From positions 248,001-312,000 of the forward strand of contig SADC01000107.1 in the NCBI GenBank assembly GCA_004194705.1: a stretch of DNA of 64,000 nt, read 5' to 3'. This document shows positions 19,727-30,410 of the stretch, piece after piece. The notes beneath the pieces were generated by a model. The model ran no database searches. It had not been told where the DNA came from and was given only the letters and a program-made list of their open reading frames with translations. Source of the DNA: Ditylenchus dipsaci. Lineage: Eukaryota; Nematoda; Chromadorea; Rhabditida; Anguinidae. The position numbers were made by a program, and so were the translations under genes. Position 1 is the stretch's first letter. Each line of letters starts with the position of its first letter.

Positions 19727-21442
19727 TTTGGTCAAAAAAATTTAAAATTTATGTTTGGCAGAGTTTAGCTGTCAACTTCAAATGGCTTTATTTGGAATTT
19801 TTGTAACCAAAAATTTTTTTGTCTGAACAGATTGTAGCATTTTTCTCAAGCTTTTTTATGGCCTATTTAGTTGTTTGATTAGATTTCGATCTTTAAATTA
19901 ACTAAGTGGTTTGAAGAAATTTTCGGTTTTGGTTAATGTTGACGTTCACTGTAATCTGAGAAGACTGGGTGCCATGCATGCTTTTATCAGCGCTCATGCT
20001 GTACCGAAATTATGCTTAAAACTTGGCACGTCGATTGCAATATTGACGTCTGTCTATGCACCCAATTGTGCTGATCTAGATCTTTCAGGAATACTTAGGT
20101 GGACTTTTCAGGTTGCGTTAAATCCAGATGAACTTTGATCAGTTACTCAGAGATCCTCTAATCAATCGTTAATTTTTGTGTTATTTTTGCTTTCAGAGCA
20201 TATTTAAAAGCATTTGAGAAGATAAAATTTGAAAATTTCGAAAAAAAATTTTTGGTTTTAAAACCACGTACTGTCCCTTTTGGGGGTCGAAATGACCAAA
20301 TTTAAGGGTCGATTTGAGGATTTTTAAAATGTCATACAATTAAAGCTATTTTTAGTTTTATTTAGTAAATAACTCTTAGTATTGAGATAATTCGAGAAAA
20401 AAACATTTTCACAGAAAAAATGAGAAATTTCAAATTTCGTACAAAACAGAATGCCACAGCAAGTTTGCGACTTTTGAATTTTGACACACTGTGGTGCGGT
20501 GCCTTCAGCGGGCTTATGTGGAATTCTTGACCCAGCTGAAGCTAAGGCTGAGGGAAATTTTCGAAAGTCAGTCGGCCGAGGAAAGCTGGTTCTTATCCCT
20601 TATCCCGGACTATGTTTTTAGGGTATATTTTTAGAGTTTTTTCAGTTTTTTTTATTAATTTTATTAGTCTTTCCAATTATTTTAAACTTAAAGTTTCCTT
20701 TTCCAAATAAAAAATCTACAAAGCAGCATAAAATTAATAAAAACAGTGAGAAAAGTGTCTCAAAATATAGAAATTATAATCATCAAAAAAAAAGTACCGT
20801 GTATAATCGAGAATAAAATCCTTCCCCTTCAAAGTAGGAGCTTGGCCGGTTCTCAGGGGGCAGGTGACCTCAAAATGGTATCTTTATTTAATTACTTATT
20901 GACTATCGTATTTAGCATGAAATTCTGCACCAGTGGGAACAAAGGTCACGCATGACCACTGAACATTAAGATCTAGCTTCTAGAACAAGAACGGCGCTGT
21001 GAACACTTGTCTAATTTGAAGTTCGTACTTCGCACTAGTACCGTCGAATTTTGGGCTCGTACGTCGTGATACTACCAGTAAAATTTCTGCTCGTACTTCG
21101 TACTCGTATTACGATTACTATTACGAGTGCGAAACAGTAGGCATGACACAAACCATGTCTCTCATATAATAAACAAAATACAGGTAAAATAGAAAAACCC
21201 ATCAGGTAGCTTTGTATGTAGTATATTGAAAAAAAGAAATTTTATGGGTGTGGAAATTCTGTATTGTGTGCATCTAATCTTCTCTAATAAGGAGCTGAAA
21301 AGGATCAATGGCAGGGAGGTGATGTGGCGGCGGAAAATTTGGCGAAATTTTGAAGGGCGATGGCCGTCTCCGACAACGTTTGTCCCCCGCCAATTTAAAA
21401 TTTTTTCTAATGATTGAATTTCTGTACGGAATTTTGAACATG
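19727..21442. other. Unique spacer right of copy A, no gene recognised
   Basis: AT-rich sequence with no recognisable exon or RNA. At about 21,020-21,130 there is an array of TCGTACTTCGTACTCG-like words (TACTTCGTACTCGTATTACG), which resembles the word-rich tips of the hAT elements, but no terminus or target duplication is visible. Confidence 0.45.
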
Positions 21443-21682
21443 GTTATAGTATAGTGCTTACAATGGAGGTGTGAGGTGCGAGATCGAGGTAAAGTGGTGT
21501 CTAGATCTGCGTTTTTCGCTGAAAAATGGCAAGTCTGATATAGACGATTTATACTTAAAATCGAAAAGAAGTTATAGGTCATCTATATCAGATTTGGCAT
21601 TTTTTAATAAAAAAACGTAAGATCTAAACATCGTTTTACCACGACCTCGCACTTCCCACCTCCATTGTGAGCGCGCTATAAC
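21443..21682. mobile_element. 240-bp palindromic MITE
   Basis: The left arm begins GTTATAGTATAGTGCTTACA and contains ATGGAGGTGTGAGGTGCGAG. The right arm is its imperfect complement, ending GAGCGCGCTATAAC. The centre is near 21,565. No coding content. Confidence 0.7.
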
Positions 21683-21752
21683 ACAACTACACCTAAAATT
21701 AAATTCTAGGCCTTGTTTTGTTAGAAAACCAAGCTGAAAAATCCGTATAGAA

Positions 21753-21961
21753 ACAGGGCTCGGATCTGAAAATTTTGAAAAAAGTACATTCGGTCAAAAA
21801 AATTACAATTTGGTCATTTTTCGTCAAAAAGTGCAATTTTATCCAGTGCTTATTGCTATTTTGGAGCGAAAAAAAAATTTTGACTAAAACTTCAAAAATA
21901 AAATAATTTGGGGTCCCAAAAAAGTACAAATTTTTTTAAAAAGTACAGATCCGAGCCCTGT
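21753..21961. mobile_element. hAT-type MITE with perfect TSD GTATAGAA
   Basis: The 209-bp element starts ACAGGGCTCGGATCTG and ends CAGATCCGAGCCCTGT, between perfect 8-bp duplications GTATAGAA (21,745-21,752 and 21,962-21,969). The size of the duplication assigns it to hAT. The interior is AT-rich with GTACA words and no frame. Confidence 0.9.
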
Positions 21962-22029
21962 GTATAGAAGTTATGATTAGACGAAAAAAATTTGAATTGG
22001 CGGTGGACAATTCAAAACAGGTGAAAATG

Positions 22030-22395
22030 GCCTTTTAAAGGACATGGTTTTTGCGCGCAGTGGCATGTGCAAAATTCGAATTGGAGGGGGACACTTCTCT
22101 TTGTCTAATGCTTCACTCTTCAAGTCGTTTCGAATGACTCGAAAGAGTACCCTGATAGACGAAAGCAAAGTGTCCGCGCCAATTAAAAATTTCGCGTACA
22201 GTCTACCCTCGATAAACTGGCACTTTGAAAATGCCCTATTTGGCTGGCCGACAGAGAAATTAGGCAAAGTAACATCCCAATAAACTGGCACCCCGATAAA
22301 CTGGCACCCCAGGCTGGTCCCAGGGTGCCAGTTTATCGAGAGTAGACTGTATGCCGCTGCGCGCAAAAACCATGGTCCTTTACGAGAGCCATCAT
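22030..22395. mobile_element. Inverted repeat interrupted by a Tigger-like MITE
   Basis: Outer arms AAAGGACATGGTTTTTGCGC and GCGCAAAAACCATGGTCCTT bracket a core that is split by the MITE at 22,199-22,349. The older palindrome served as host for the younger insertion. Confidence 0.6.
22199..22349. mobile_element. Tigger/pogo-like MITE
   Basis: A TA-flanked element starting CAGTCTACCCTCGATAAACT and ending AGTTTATCGAGAGTAGACTG. It carries several CCAGTTTAT/ATAAACTGGCACC words. It is the same family as 23,825-23,990 (opposite orientation) and related to 6,450-6,619. Confidence 0.9.
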
Positions 22396-23384
22396 GTATA
22401 TCTGTTCTGGTAGTACTGAGACAAAACTGTTATTTTTTTTATCAAAAAATTTGGCTGTAAGTATTATTGTAAAACTTTAGTTGTGTAACTCTCAAAAAAA
22501 ATTAGATAAAAATAAAAATATTGCAGTAAGCTTTAAAAATTGTGAAACTTGGAAACTCAGCTTAGAGCCAAACTAAAAAGTTATTTACATCAGAAATTTC
22601 AAATGCAGGAGCATACTGCGACAAGCGAATCAGGTCAACAATTCCCTCATAAGTCTCAAAAAGTGTGTGTAGATTAAAAACAAAAAAAAATTGTTGTTGA
22701 GTTTCATAATTAAATTTGTGATTACTAGGGTGCACATTCTCAGGTCGGTGTTTAGACAGACTGTGTACGCCAATCGGAAGTTCTTGGCGTGACTGTTACT
22801 GCTGGACTTGGTGATTTTCCTGCCGACGTTAGTAGGATGAGTGAATTGAGCTGGAAAAATGAGATATTATTTGCGTAGAATATGGCCAAGCTTTTCAGTA
22901 GTTAGTTCAGTAAATGGAGCAATGGATGTGATTCAGGATATTCAGATATGCAAGTTCAATCTCCAGTACGGGTTCGTTTTTTGTTCAATTTTTAATTTTA
23001 CTTGCGGTTTTTCCGGGGCTTCAATGAAATTCTGCACCAGAACCTATCAGTCTCACAGTCAGGCCATGCCGTGTTAAAATTAAGAACAAAAAGACGCATG
23101 ATTGAAAATAAAACCATTTTAGAAGCTAAAATGTACCCATATTGTGACATCTATAACAAAATCTGTATTACATCCACATCCAACACTTGGCGACATACTA
23201 AAAAAGAAATATATTATTTTCTCCAGCTCGATTTGATATAGATTGGCCATAGAATGACCATTGGCCACAGAATGACCATATTTCGAATGACCATAGAAAT
23301 GTTGTTTTTGGTCAAAGAATTCTCTTTTTAAGCCATAAGTTTCTTTTTTTTCGTTCGTATTCGCTCAAAATCATGTTTTATTAC
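22396..23384. other. No gene recognised (22,396-23,384)
   Basis: AT-rich sequence with a few short frames but no recognisable exon, RNA gene or element terminus. Confidence 0.45.
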
Positions 23385-23739
23385 TTAAAGGAGCATGCTT
23401 TCCTAGTGCAACGGCAATTGTGATTTTTGAATTCCCGGGGACATAAAAAAATAAAAATAATTATCACATAATTTGCGCGAAATATTTTTCAAACGCTAAC
23501 AATCATTTTCGGCAGTCATTTTTGAATTCTCAATTAAATTTTTGGTCGGGTCCGCCGAACCGCTCTTACTTTGTTGTCGCCCATTTTGTTTCTATGTTGC
23601 TAGTTGAATTATAATGGCTATATCTATATTCATGTCTTTTTTTGTTTAGGAGAAGAAGCCAAGTCTTTGCCTCAAAAACCATTAGATAAGTTTTATCGAT
23701 TATTTGCTGTCTTTTTCTTTGTGTGTTTTTGTGTTTTCT

Positions 23740-24482
23740 AGGTTCACGTAAGTTTCGTGATATCGACTTCGAATTCTGATGGTGGTCTTCATCCTGATAT
23801 GCCGAACACATTGAGAAATGCATACAGTCTACTCTCGATAAACTGGCACCCCTGGGGACCAGTCTGGGGTGCCAGTTTATTGGATGTTACTTTGCCTAAT
23901 TTCTTTGTCGGCCAGCCAAATAGGTTTTTCAATGTGCCATTTATCGAGGGTGCCAGTTTATTGGAGTGCCAGTTTAACGAGAGTCGACTGTACATCCTCA
24001 CCTGCAATGTCTTTTGGAATCCGAGGAGATGTAGGGCTTAATTTTTTGGTCTATTTGCGATCTAATGCTTTATCTATTTTCAGCGAAGTCAATCTGTGGT
24101 GTATTACAAGAGCGCTTTTGAACGGGAGCGATTTCTGCCAGCTGAGCGTGAATACATCACTCGTCGAGTCCACGAGATCATTGAGCTGACAAACAGGTGT
24201 GTGGTACTGGCCAAGAAGCAAGCCTAAAGGATATGTGGTCATCAATCAAAAGGTCTGTTCTTCATTGTCCCGAATGTTGGCCATCTAATGTCTTTGTGAT
24301 TGCAGGCAATTGACCTTCCATCTCTCGGTCTACTGGCTAAAATGAAATTCTGAGAATTCGTTGTGCTAAGCTTTTAAACATGGAGCGTCTTCAATTAGCT
24401 TGTGGTGGAGAGGCAGTCAATTCGGTTGATGGTATAACTCTTGATGTGCTGGGCTCAGATGGAAGTGTGTATGTGTTCTGGT
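23740..24482 (+). pseudogene. CCT6 (TCP-1 zeta) fragment with retained introns
   Basis: Plus-strand pieces match the middle-to-late part of CCT6, a subunit of the cytosolic TRiC/CCT chaperonin. They read LHPDMPNTLRNA at 23,780-23,822, then YILTCNV at 23,991-24,012 beyond an inserted MITE. After an intron ending TATTTTCAG near 24,082 come YYKSAFERERFLPAERE and ITRRVHEIIEL. After a second short intron (about 24,254-24,305) come [16 protein letters not shown] and a degraded C-terminal stretch to about 24,482. Several one-base losses shift the frame. Introns in place show capture from genomic DNA, not retroposition. Upstream and C-terminal exons are absent, so this cannot make a chaperonin subunit. 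Confidence 0.85.
23825..23990. mobile_element. Tigger/pogo-like MITE inside the CCT6 exon
   Basis: A TA-flanked element starting CAGTCTACTCTCGATAAACT and ending GTTTAACGAGAGTCGACTG, inserted between the codons of the YILTCN block and the preceding exon text. It entered after the gene fragment was in place. Confidence 0.9.
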
Positions 24483-24882
24483 TAGTCTGGCAGTCTATGA
24501 CTTATTTATTGTTTTTTCAGGTAAATATCGCTTTTTTGTCAGGTAAATTTTATTTTTTCACACAATTACTCGCAGACAGCTGGACAAAGTCGTAATGCAT
24601 GTAACATCAAAATTTTATCTGTGTATGTGTTGATTTTTGACTTTGTCGGCTATATGAGGTCCAAATACTACTCTCTATGTGCTTCGTACTCTATACTAGA
24701 GACAGTATGGCTAGGCCTGTGTAACATAACTGTCGGAGTACGTTAACTTCCATATAAGAGGCTGCCTAGCGAGAGTGGTTATAAGCCACAAATATTTTAC
24801 CGAAATAGTCTGCTAGGTTAATATCATTTATTTTCAAGCGCGATGCTGATGGGATAGGCCAGTTCGCGACGATTTGCCTCTA

Positions 24883-25317
24883 CAGTCGACGCTCTTTATA
24901 AGATACACTCTCTATAAGATACAGCAAATTTTGGTCGATTTGGTCGCGGTTTAGGCGACTGTATATACACATTCGACTGTATATACATTTTGGACGGCCA
25001 GTTCCCGACGTCACGAGTCAATGATCGGCGGCCAAGAGACTCTATAAAGACTCTATGACAAAAAGAGACTCTATAACCCAGTTAACGAAACTATGTTCAC
25101 TGCCTGTCTTTTTTACTCTTATTGGGGCATCCAAATGTATATACAAGTCGACACTTCCATAGAAGTACCCTAACCGAGGCTGAAAAAAAAGGAACAAATA
25201 GAGAGTGTCAGTTTGCCCTTATATTTTCTTCAACCGCAACCAAATCGACCAAAATTTGCTGTATCTTATAGAGAGATGTATCTTATCGAGAGTGTATCTT
25301 ATAGAGAGCATCGACTG
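24883..25317. mobile_element. Pogo-like MITE, CAGTCGACGCTCTTTATAAG family
   Basis: A TA-flanked element of 435 bp with inverted ends CAGTCGACGCTCTTTATAAG and its near-complement, and repeated TATAAGATACA words near both tips. No coding content. Confidence 0.85.
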
Positions 25318-25378
25318 TAGAGCCAAATCGTCGCGAACTCGCGAATATTTAGGTCACTGTAAATATTTAGGTCACTGA

Positions 25379-25726
25379 GAAATATTCTTTAGCGTCCTAG
25401 GCTATTCAGGTTCTGAGCTACCGTTTGTATATATTGTCTTTTATGGACTGTGCTGTGTTTTAGCAAAAGAATGAAGAACTATCTAATAATTAGCTGTGTA
25501 GATTATCACTTGTGTAGGTCATAATCACAGTAATTACCGGCTTTGAACCGTAGTGTGCTACAAAGTAACTATTACAGGGACCTAAATATTACATAGTTGT
25601 GCCTGAAAAAATTAAGCACAAGAGAAAATCGATAGCAGATCAAAAGCGGATTGATAAAAGACAATATAAACAAACGGTAGCTCAGGACCTGAATAGCCAA
25701 GGACGCTAAAAGAATATTTCCCTGAT
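25379..25726. mobile_element. 350-bp palindromic element
   Basis: The left arm AAATATTCTTTAGCGTCCTA ... GAGCTACCGTTTGTAT is complementary to the right arm ATAAACAAACGGTAGCTCAG ... TAGCAAGGACGCT-like end. No coding content; nested in the right arm of the foldback at 24,671. Confidence 0.7.
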
Positions 25727-25954
25727 GAGAACAAGATACCTGAGTGACGCGTCATACCTGAAAATTAAAAACATGAACTCCAAAAGATCATTATGGTAAA
25801 TATGTGACTTATAATCACTTTCGCTAGGCAGCCTCTTACATGAAGTTGACGTGCTCCGACAGTTATGTTACAAAGGCCTAGCCATACTGTCTTGAAATGG
25901 AGTACGAAGGCACATAGAAAGATGATACAATACGCGAAATACACTACGCAGGTA

Positions 25955-26218
25955 CCGTATTTTCTCTATTAAACGCCCCGGAGCGTTTATTTTTCAACCC
26001 TTAAAAAATCGGAAAAAAAATTATTTCGATTTTGAGATTTTCGGTGCTCAACCAAAATCTGAAAAAGTGAAATTAGGTAAACTCGTGCTAATCAAGAAAA
26101 CGCAAGAAAACAGATTTACAAAATTATTTTTTGGGCTGAGATATAGGTCACTGAAGGGGGGCTTTTATTAGAGAGGGGGCGTTTATTGAAGAGGGGGCGT
26201 TTAATAGAGAAAATACGG
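25955..26218. mobile_element. CCGTATTTTCTCTATTAAACG MITE
   Basis: A TA-flanked (right flank TG) element starting CCGTATTTTCTCTATTAAAC and ending with the complement, with GGGGGCGTTTATT words near the right tip. Third member of the CCGTATT family in the window. Confidence 0.8.
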
Positions 26219-27010
26219 TGTGTGCACGGGCAGTACTTTTACAGGCTCTAGTAAAAATTGTCTTCACTATAAACCGTGATGGATTATTCACATTATCGTT
26301 GGGGAAGGGCCGGCCCGCGCACATGCCTAATACTACGACTACATGCAATTGGCAACGTCAGTGGCTTCTACATGGACGAACAAATACACAAACGTGGCTA
26401 TTTTATGAATTTAACGATCAATTCAGTGATGACTTTGTCAAGCCGTATGCAGCCCAGTGAAAATTCTTTTACAAAAAAGAGCTACCTGACCAGAGAACCT
26501 AAAAACAGAAATAGTAATTATTATTATTTTCATTGAGCTAATAAACCTAGTCAAAGAAACGGAAAATTAGAGATTATCATCCCGCCGCTGTCCATCTAAT
26601 TCATAGCATTTCAGATCTTATTGGTTGAACAAAAGATTTCCTAGAAAGGAAGTCGATGATAAAAACCTGAAAATGCGAAAAATAAGACGAAAAATACTCA
26701 CCAGTAAGAATACTCACCAGAATGGACGTCCCCACAGCACTTGAACAGACAGAGGGCGCAAGACTGCAGCCGAGCTTCCATCACTTAAAACTCAGACGTA
26801 GAAGACGTAATAAAACTAAATCGATCAAAAGACTTGCCGAACCTTGAAGATGTGCATGTCTCTGTTTCATTCAAAAAACTTTTGGTAGCGGACATCGCAG
26901 ATAGGATCCAGCTGATGACGAGAAGGAGCATCACCAAGCATCATGTTGAGACCTATGTCCTAAAAAAACCAAAGAAAGAAAAGCAAGGACGGCAAAGCGG
27001 CTAAAAACTT
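26219..27010. other. Cargo of the TTAA element, unassigned
   Basis: Denser in GC than its surroundings. The minus strand from about 26,780 to 26,726 reads like a short exon (MEARLQSCALCLFKCCGDVHS) followed by a GTGAGT donor, and further possible exon text lies at 26,830-26,960. I cannot name the source gene. It may be a second captured host fragment on the opposite strand to CCT6. Confidence 0.35.
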
Positions 27011-27887
27011 ATCTCATGAGGTTCGACGCAACAACTTGGCTTCTTCTCCTAAAACAAAAAAGACATGAATATAGATATAGCCATTATAATTCAACTAGCA
27101 ACATAGAAAACAAATGGCGACAACAAAGTAAGAGCGGTTCGGCGGACCCGACCAAAAATTTAATTGAGAATTCAAAAATGACTGCCGAAAATGATTGTTA
27201 GCGTTTGAAAAATATTTCGCGCAAATTATGTGATAATTATTTTTTTTTTTTTTATGTCCCCGGGAATTCAAAAATCAACAATTGCCGTTGCACTAGGAAA
27301 GCATGCTCCTTTAACCTGAGATATTCTTAGGTCTAAAACCCGCTGAAAAAATGCTTTTGGGCTGCAAACGACATTTTTTTCGAACAAAAAATTTAGTAAA
27401 ATTTTTCCACTATTGGCTGCTCTAGGCAAAAAGCATTATTTTAACCAAAAAAATTTTCTTGAAAAAGTGTCGTTTGCAGACTGAAAAGTTTTTCTCAGTG
27501 TGTTTCAGACCCAAGAATATTTCAAAAAGTGGTTGGAACATAGTTTTGAACGAATACGAGCTGAAAACGAGAATTTTATGGCCAAAAAGAAATATTATCC
27601 GTTGTAAATTTTCCTGGCAACCGGACAAAAGCCCTAAAAGGGCTTTTGTCGCCCGACCAAAAGTTCTGAAAAACGGCTTTAGTTGGTTGACCTCTCACCA
27701 TGTTATATATAGTCGACTCTCTATATAACATACTCTAGATAACATAAAACTTCTTATAACATAGTTTTTCTCGTCCCTCAGTCCATAGATCGCTTCTATA
27801 TATAACATAATCTCCTAAAATCATTCATAATTTTTCAATTCTTTTGTTTTGCTCCTGTTGTGTAACTTGTCTAGTTTTCGTCATCGA

Positions 27888-28180
27888 TATGAACACTCCA
27901 AGCAGAGAAGCACCGCATCATCTTCTGGATGTGAAGAAAGCAAGTAGTCGACGCTTCAGCGAAGACTGACCCGCCCGATCTCAGAAAGCAAATCGGGCTG
28001 CCATTGCCAACGTCTAGTCAATTCTCAAGAACAGAGCGGCCATTCTCAGCGCAGTTGAAAAAGGTGGAGATGCAGAACGTGCGCGTCTAAGCCGGTCAAG
28101 AGTGAAGATCTGGAAGAAGCTCTTCTGCTGTGGTTCAAGGACGACAGAAGCAAAAGAGCGAATATCGGCGATAGCCTCAA
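27888..28180 (+). pseudogene. Pogo-type transposase, N-terminal DNA-binding part
   Basis: Plus-strand text around 27,920-28,180 reads, with frameshifts and stops, as a helix-turn-helix region (RRFSED, KANRAAIAN, LKNRAAILSAVEKGGDAE) followed by RARLSRSRV and a start of the CENP-B-type second helix-turn-helix (EALLLWF-like in the shifted frame). This is the DNA-binding half of pogo/Tigger/Jerky transposases. The catalytic DDE part is missing. Confidence 0.7.
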
Positions 28181-28794
28181 GGTATGTTTTGGGTTCTTTT
28201 CTTTCATGCATGTTTTTTTGGCGCTACCACGGTTGATAAAAAATTAGTTTATTTAAAAGGGAATTCATAAAAAACGGGTTTGACCAAAAATAGAATTGAT
28301 CAAAAACCGGATTTCAAAAAAAAAAAATAAGTTTTTTTTAAACTGTTTGGCAATATGAAGTTTTTACCAAAAAATAGTTTTATAAATATTTAATTCGTCA
28401 ATAAATACGTTCATCCAGATTTCTCGATGAATTTACACAGTTATTTTAGAATTGAATAGTATCTCAGAGATAGTGAAATCTTGAAAAATGAGCAACTAGC
28501 CCGGTTTTTATGAGTTCGGCCAAACGACCGAAATATTGTCAAATTATGGCCATTTTCACAGTTGCTTTACCATAAATTTCCACAGTTAAGTATTACGAAT
28601 TCCGAGCTGGAAAATATACCACATTTAGCACGCAAACAATTTGGTCAAATGACTGTTCATATTCCGACATTTATCCATGACCTAACCAAGTTAAGACACA
28701 GCTTTACACAAATCAACTACGAACAAACCCTCACACTTTTATTCAACATAATCAAACAATCACCCGTTCAGATCACATAACAAAGACTGGGATT

Positions 28795-28941
28795 TTACAT
28801 ATTTATAAATCTGATCCACTTAATTTCTGTTCGGCGGAGTGATCTGACGCGAATCACCAAGTCGAATGCTTCTTTAACATCCGTCGGAGGAACATAGGCG
28901 AGCGATTTCAGCTGATCGAAAGGTGGCTGAATTGGCTCCAT
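28795..28941 (-). pseudogene. MULE transposase C-terminal fragment
   Basis: A 48-codon frame starting MEPIQPPFDQLKSLAYVPPT followed by DVKEAFDLVI. The pattern L-A-hydrophobic-V-P-P-x-D-V-x-x-A-F is the block just after the catalytic domain of many animal Mutator-like transposases. No catalytic part is present, so this is a remnant. Confidence 0.5.
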
Positions 28942-29133
28942 GTTTGTAGTTACGAACGAGTCGAGAATATTTGACGTCCGCTAGTCTAAAATCTTTATGC
29001 ATAATTTCGTCTGAATATGTCGTTATACTTACATCTCCCTGTCGGGCTAGTTCCGGTATTTGAGATAAAGTTTAGAAGTTTGAGATAGAAGCCTTCACTT
29101 CGCTTTACGCATCTCTAATGAGTGATCTGTCGC

Positions 29134-29424
29134 TTATCCTTGTAACCAGCGGAATAGATTTCTCCTGGAACAGTACATGCTATCCAAAATTTTAGGAAAA
29201 AATTCTACCATCCAGAATTGCCATCCGCTTTCCCTTTTTGCTTTTATCCGCTCGATTGTGAGACCCGGAATGATTTGAGGTTCACGCTTCCGCTTCCGAC
29301 CGACTTGTTTGCTTCTGATCAACTCCTGAATTTGATTTGATCCCACTTCCTCAGACCATTCTTGCTTACTTACATCGCAGCTGCTTGCTTCATCAGGGCT
29401 ACTGTATTGGTCTTCGAGATTCAT
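29134..29424 (-). CDS. Open frame of 96 codons in the MULE, unknown
   Basis: It starts MNLEDQYSSPDEASSCDVSK and contains a basic stretch (VGRKRKREPQ) that could be a nuclear localisation signal. It is probably the N-terminal part of the element's own protein, upstream of the MULE fragment on the same strand. I do not recognise a domain. Confidence 0.35.
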   Translation of the reverse strand: MNLEDQYSSPDEASSCDVSKQEWSEEVGSNQIQELIRSKQVGRKRKREPQIIPGLTIERIKAKRESGWQFWMVEFFPKILDSMYCSRRNLFRWLQG

Positions 29425-29740
29425 TTAGAGCACTTAAAAGTGAAAATTACAATAAAATCTCGATCAGCAATCGCTTGAAGTCAATTACATTATATGTAAC
29501 TCGAAACTTTAAGAAAAACCCCAATATCCAGAATAGCGATGAACAATTATTAAACTAATTATTGATGAAACCAAAATATCGCAAACTTTCATATTGCCAA
29601 ACAGTTTAAAAAAAAACTTATTTTTTTTTGAAATCCGGTTTTTGATCAATTCTATTTTTGGTCAAACCCGTTTTTTTATGAATTCCCTTTTAAATAAACT
29701 AATTTTTTATCACCGTGTAGCGCCGTTTTTTTTGTTTCAG

Positions 29741-29976
29741 ACAAAAGTATGGGCTTGGCTAAATTCTAGGCCTCGAAAACTTCAAGGCAAGCGAACGTTG
29801 GCTAAGCAATTCTAACAAAGCACTTGATCGTCTTTAAAAGGAATCTAGAAGAAAGGGCTGAATAGACTTGGAGGCACCGGGGATCCATCCATCTTCAATC
29901 TTACCGACGTACTTGACGATTTCCTGGCCCAAGAACGCTTGAAGAAAATAAAACAAAAGAGCCTCTTGGATTATTA
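29741..29976 (+). pseudogene. Pogo-type transposase, C-terminal part
   Basis: It follows a TTTGTTTCAG acceptor. After a frameshifted stretch the frame ends DVLDDFLAQERLKKIKQKSL then LDY and stop at about 29,976. Acidic-plus-basic C-termini of this kind are normal for pogo/Tigger. QKSLLDY fits the start of a PCNA-interaction (PIP) motif at the very end of the protein. Confidence 0.55.
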
Positions 29977-30128
29977 AACTGTTCACCATTGATTTGTTTG
30001 TTTGAATAATGGATGTTATCGTTGGTTAATGAAGCATATTTGTTAGAAACTCTATATAACATAATTTTAGAAGTTTTTAGAAAAAAGAACGATACTTACA
30101 TAAAACTCTATATAAATAACCGGCCCTA

Positions 30129-30410
30129 CTGTAGTTCGATAGTCCCCCGAAAAAAAAACATAAGGGTCCCCCCTGTTGTGTTTTTACAACAAATGTTTTT
30201 GAAAATTTTTGCCTTGGTCCCCCCTGTTGTTTATTTTTCCAAATTTTTTTTTCAAATTTTCGAACAAAAATTTGAAAAAAAAAATTTAAAAAAAAAATGG
30301 AAAAAAAAAAACAACGGGGGACCAAGGCAAAATTTTCAAACATTTGTTGGAAAAAAAACAACAGGGGGGGGGACCCTTATGTTTTTTTTCGGGGACTATT
30401 CGAACTACAG
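30129..30410. mobile_element. 282-bp palindromic MITE CTGTAGTTCGA
   Basis: A TA-flanked element starting CTGTAGTTCGATAGTCCCCC and ending in the complement. The arms carry ACATAAGGGTCCCCCC and long A/T homopolymers. Frames read across it are homopolymer artefacts. Confidence 0.85.

Larger units (their letters stand above)
24671..25925. mobile_element. Nested foldback (arms 24,671-24,880 and ~25,320-25,925)
   Basis: The left arm has CAGTATGGCTAGGCCTGTGT and GAGGCTGCCTAGCGAGAGTG; the right arm has the complements near 25,815-25,915. Its centre (GACGATTTGCCTC with GAGCCAAATCGTC) was hit by the MITE at 24,883, and the right arm holds a further palindrome at 25,379. Three layers of insertion can be ordered here. 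Confidence 0.7.
23389..27310. mobile_element. TTAA-flanked piggyBac-like composite element carrying a CCT6 fragment
   Basis: Inverted arms of about 305 bp start AGGAGCATGCTTTCCTAGTG and end in the complement GGAAAGCATGCTCCT. They lie between TTAA tetranucleotides (23,385-23,388 and 27,311-27,314), the target signature of piggyBac. Each arm runs inward to GGAGAAGAAGCCAAGT, next to an intron-like TTTTTGTTTAG. Between the arms lie CCT6 exons with introns, nested MITEs and palindromes, but no piggyBac transposase. Part of each arm looks like duplicated exon sequence. The terminal sequence is not the usual piggyBac CCY start, so the superfamily call is an inference from TTAA. Confidence 0.7.
28220..29724 (-). 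mobile_element. Mutator-like (MULE) element inside the pogo-like element
   Basis: Long inverted ends GGCGCTACCACGGTTGATAA and complement, with inner arms (GGGAATTCATAAAAAACGGG and complement). Flanking repeats are GTTTTTTT on both sides (28,212-28,219 and 29,725-29,732), compatible with the 8-9 bp MULE duplication. The insertion appears to lie in the intron of the pogo transposase gene, because a TTTGTTTCAG acceptor follows immediately. Minus-strand open frames are inside. Confidence 0.65.

Noticed and set aside
28014..28211. Minus-strand 65-codon frame
   Set aside because: It is the antisense of the pogo-type DNA-binding region on the plus strand, which has recognisable family motifs.
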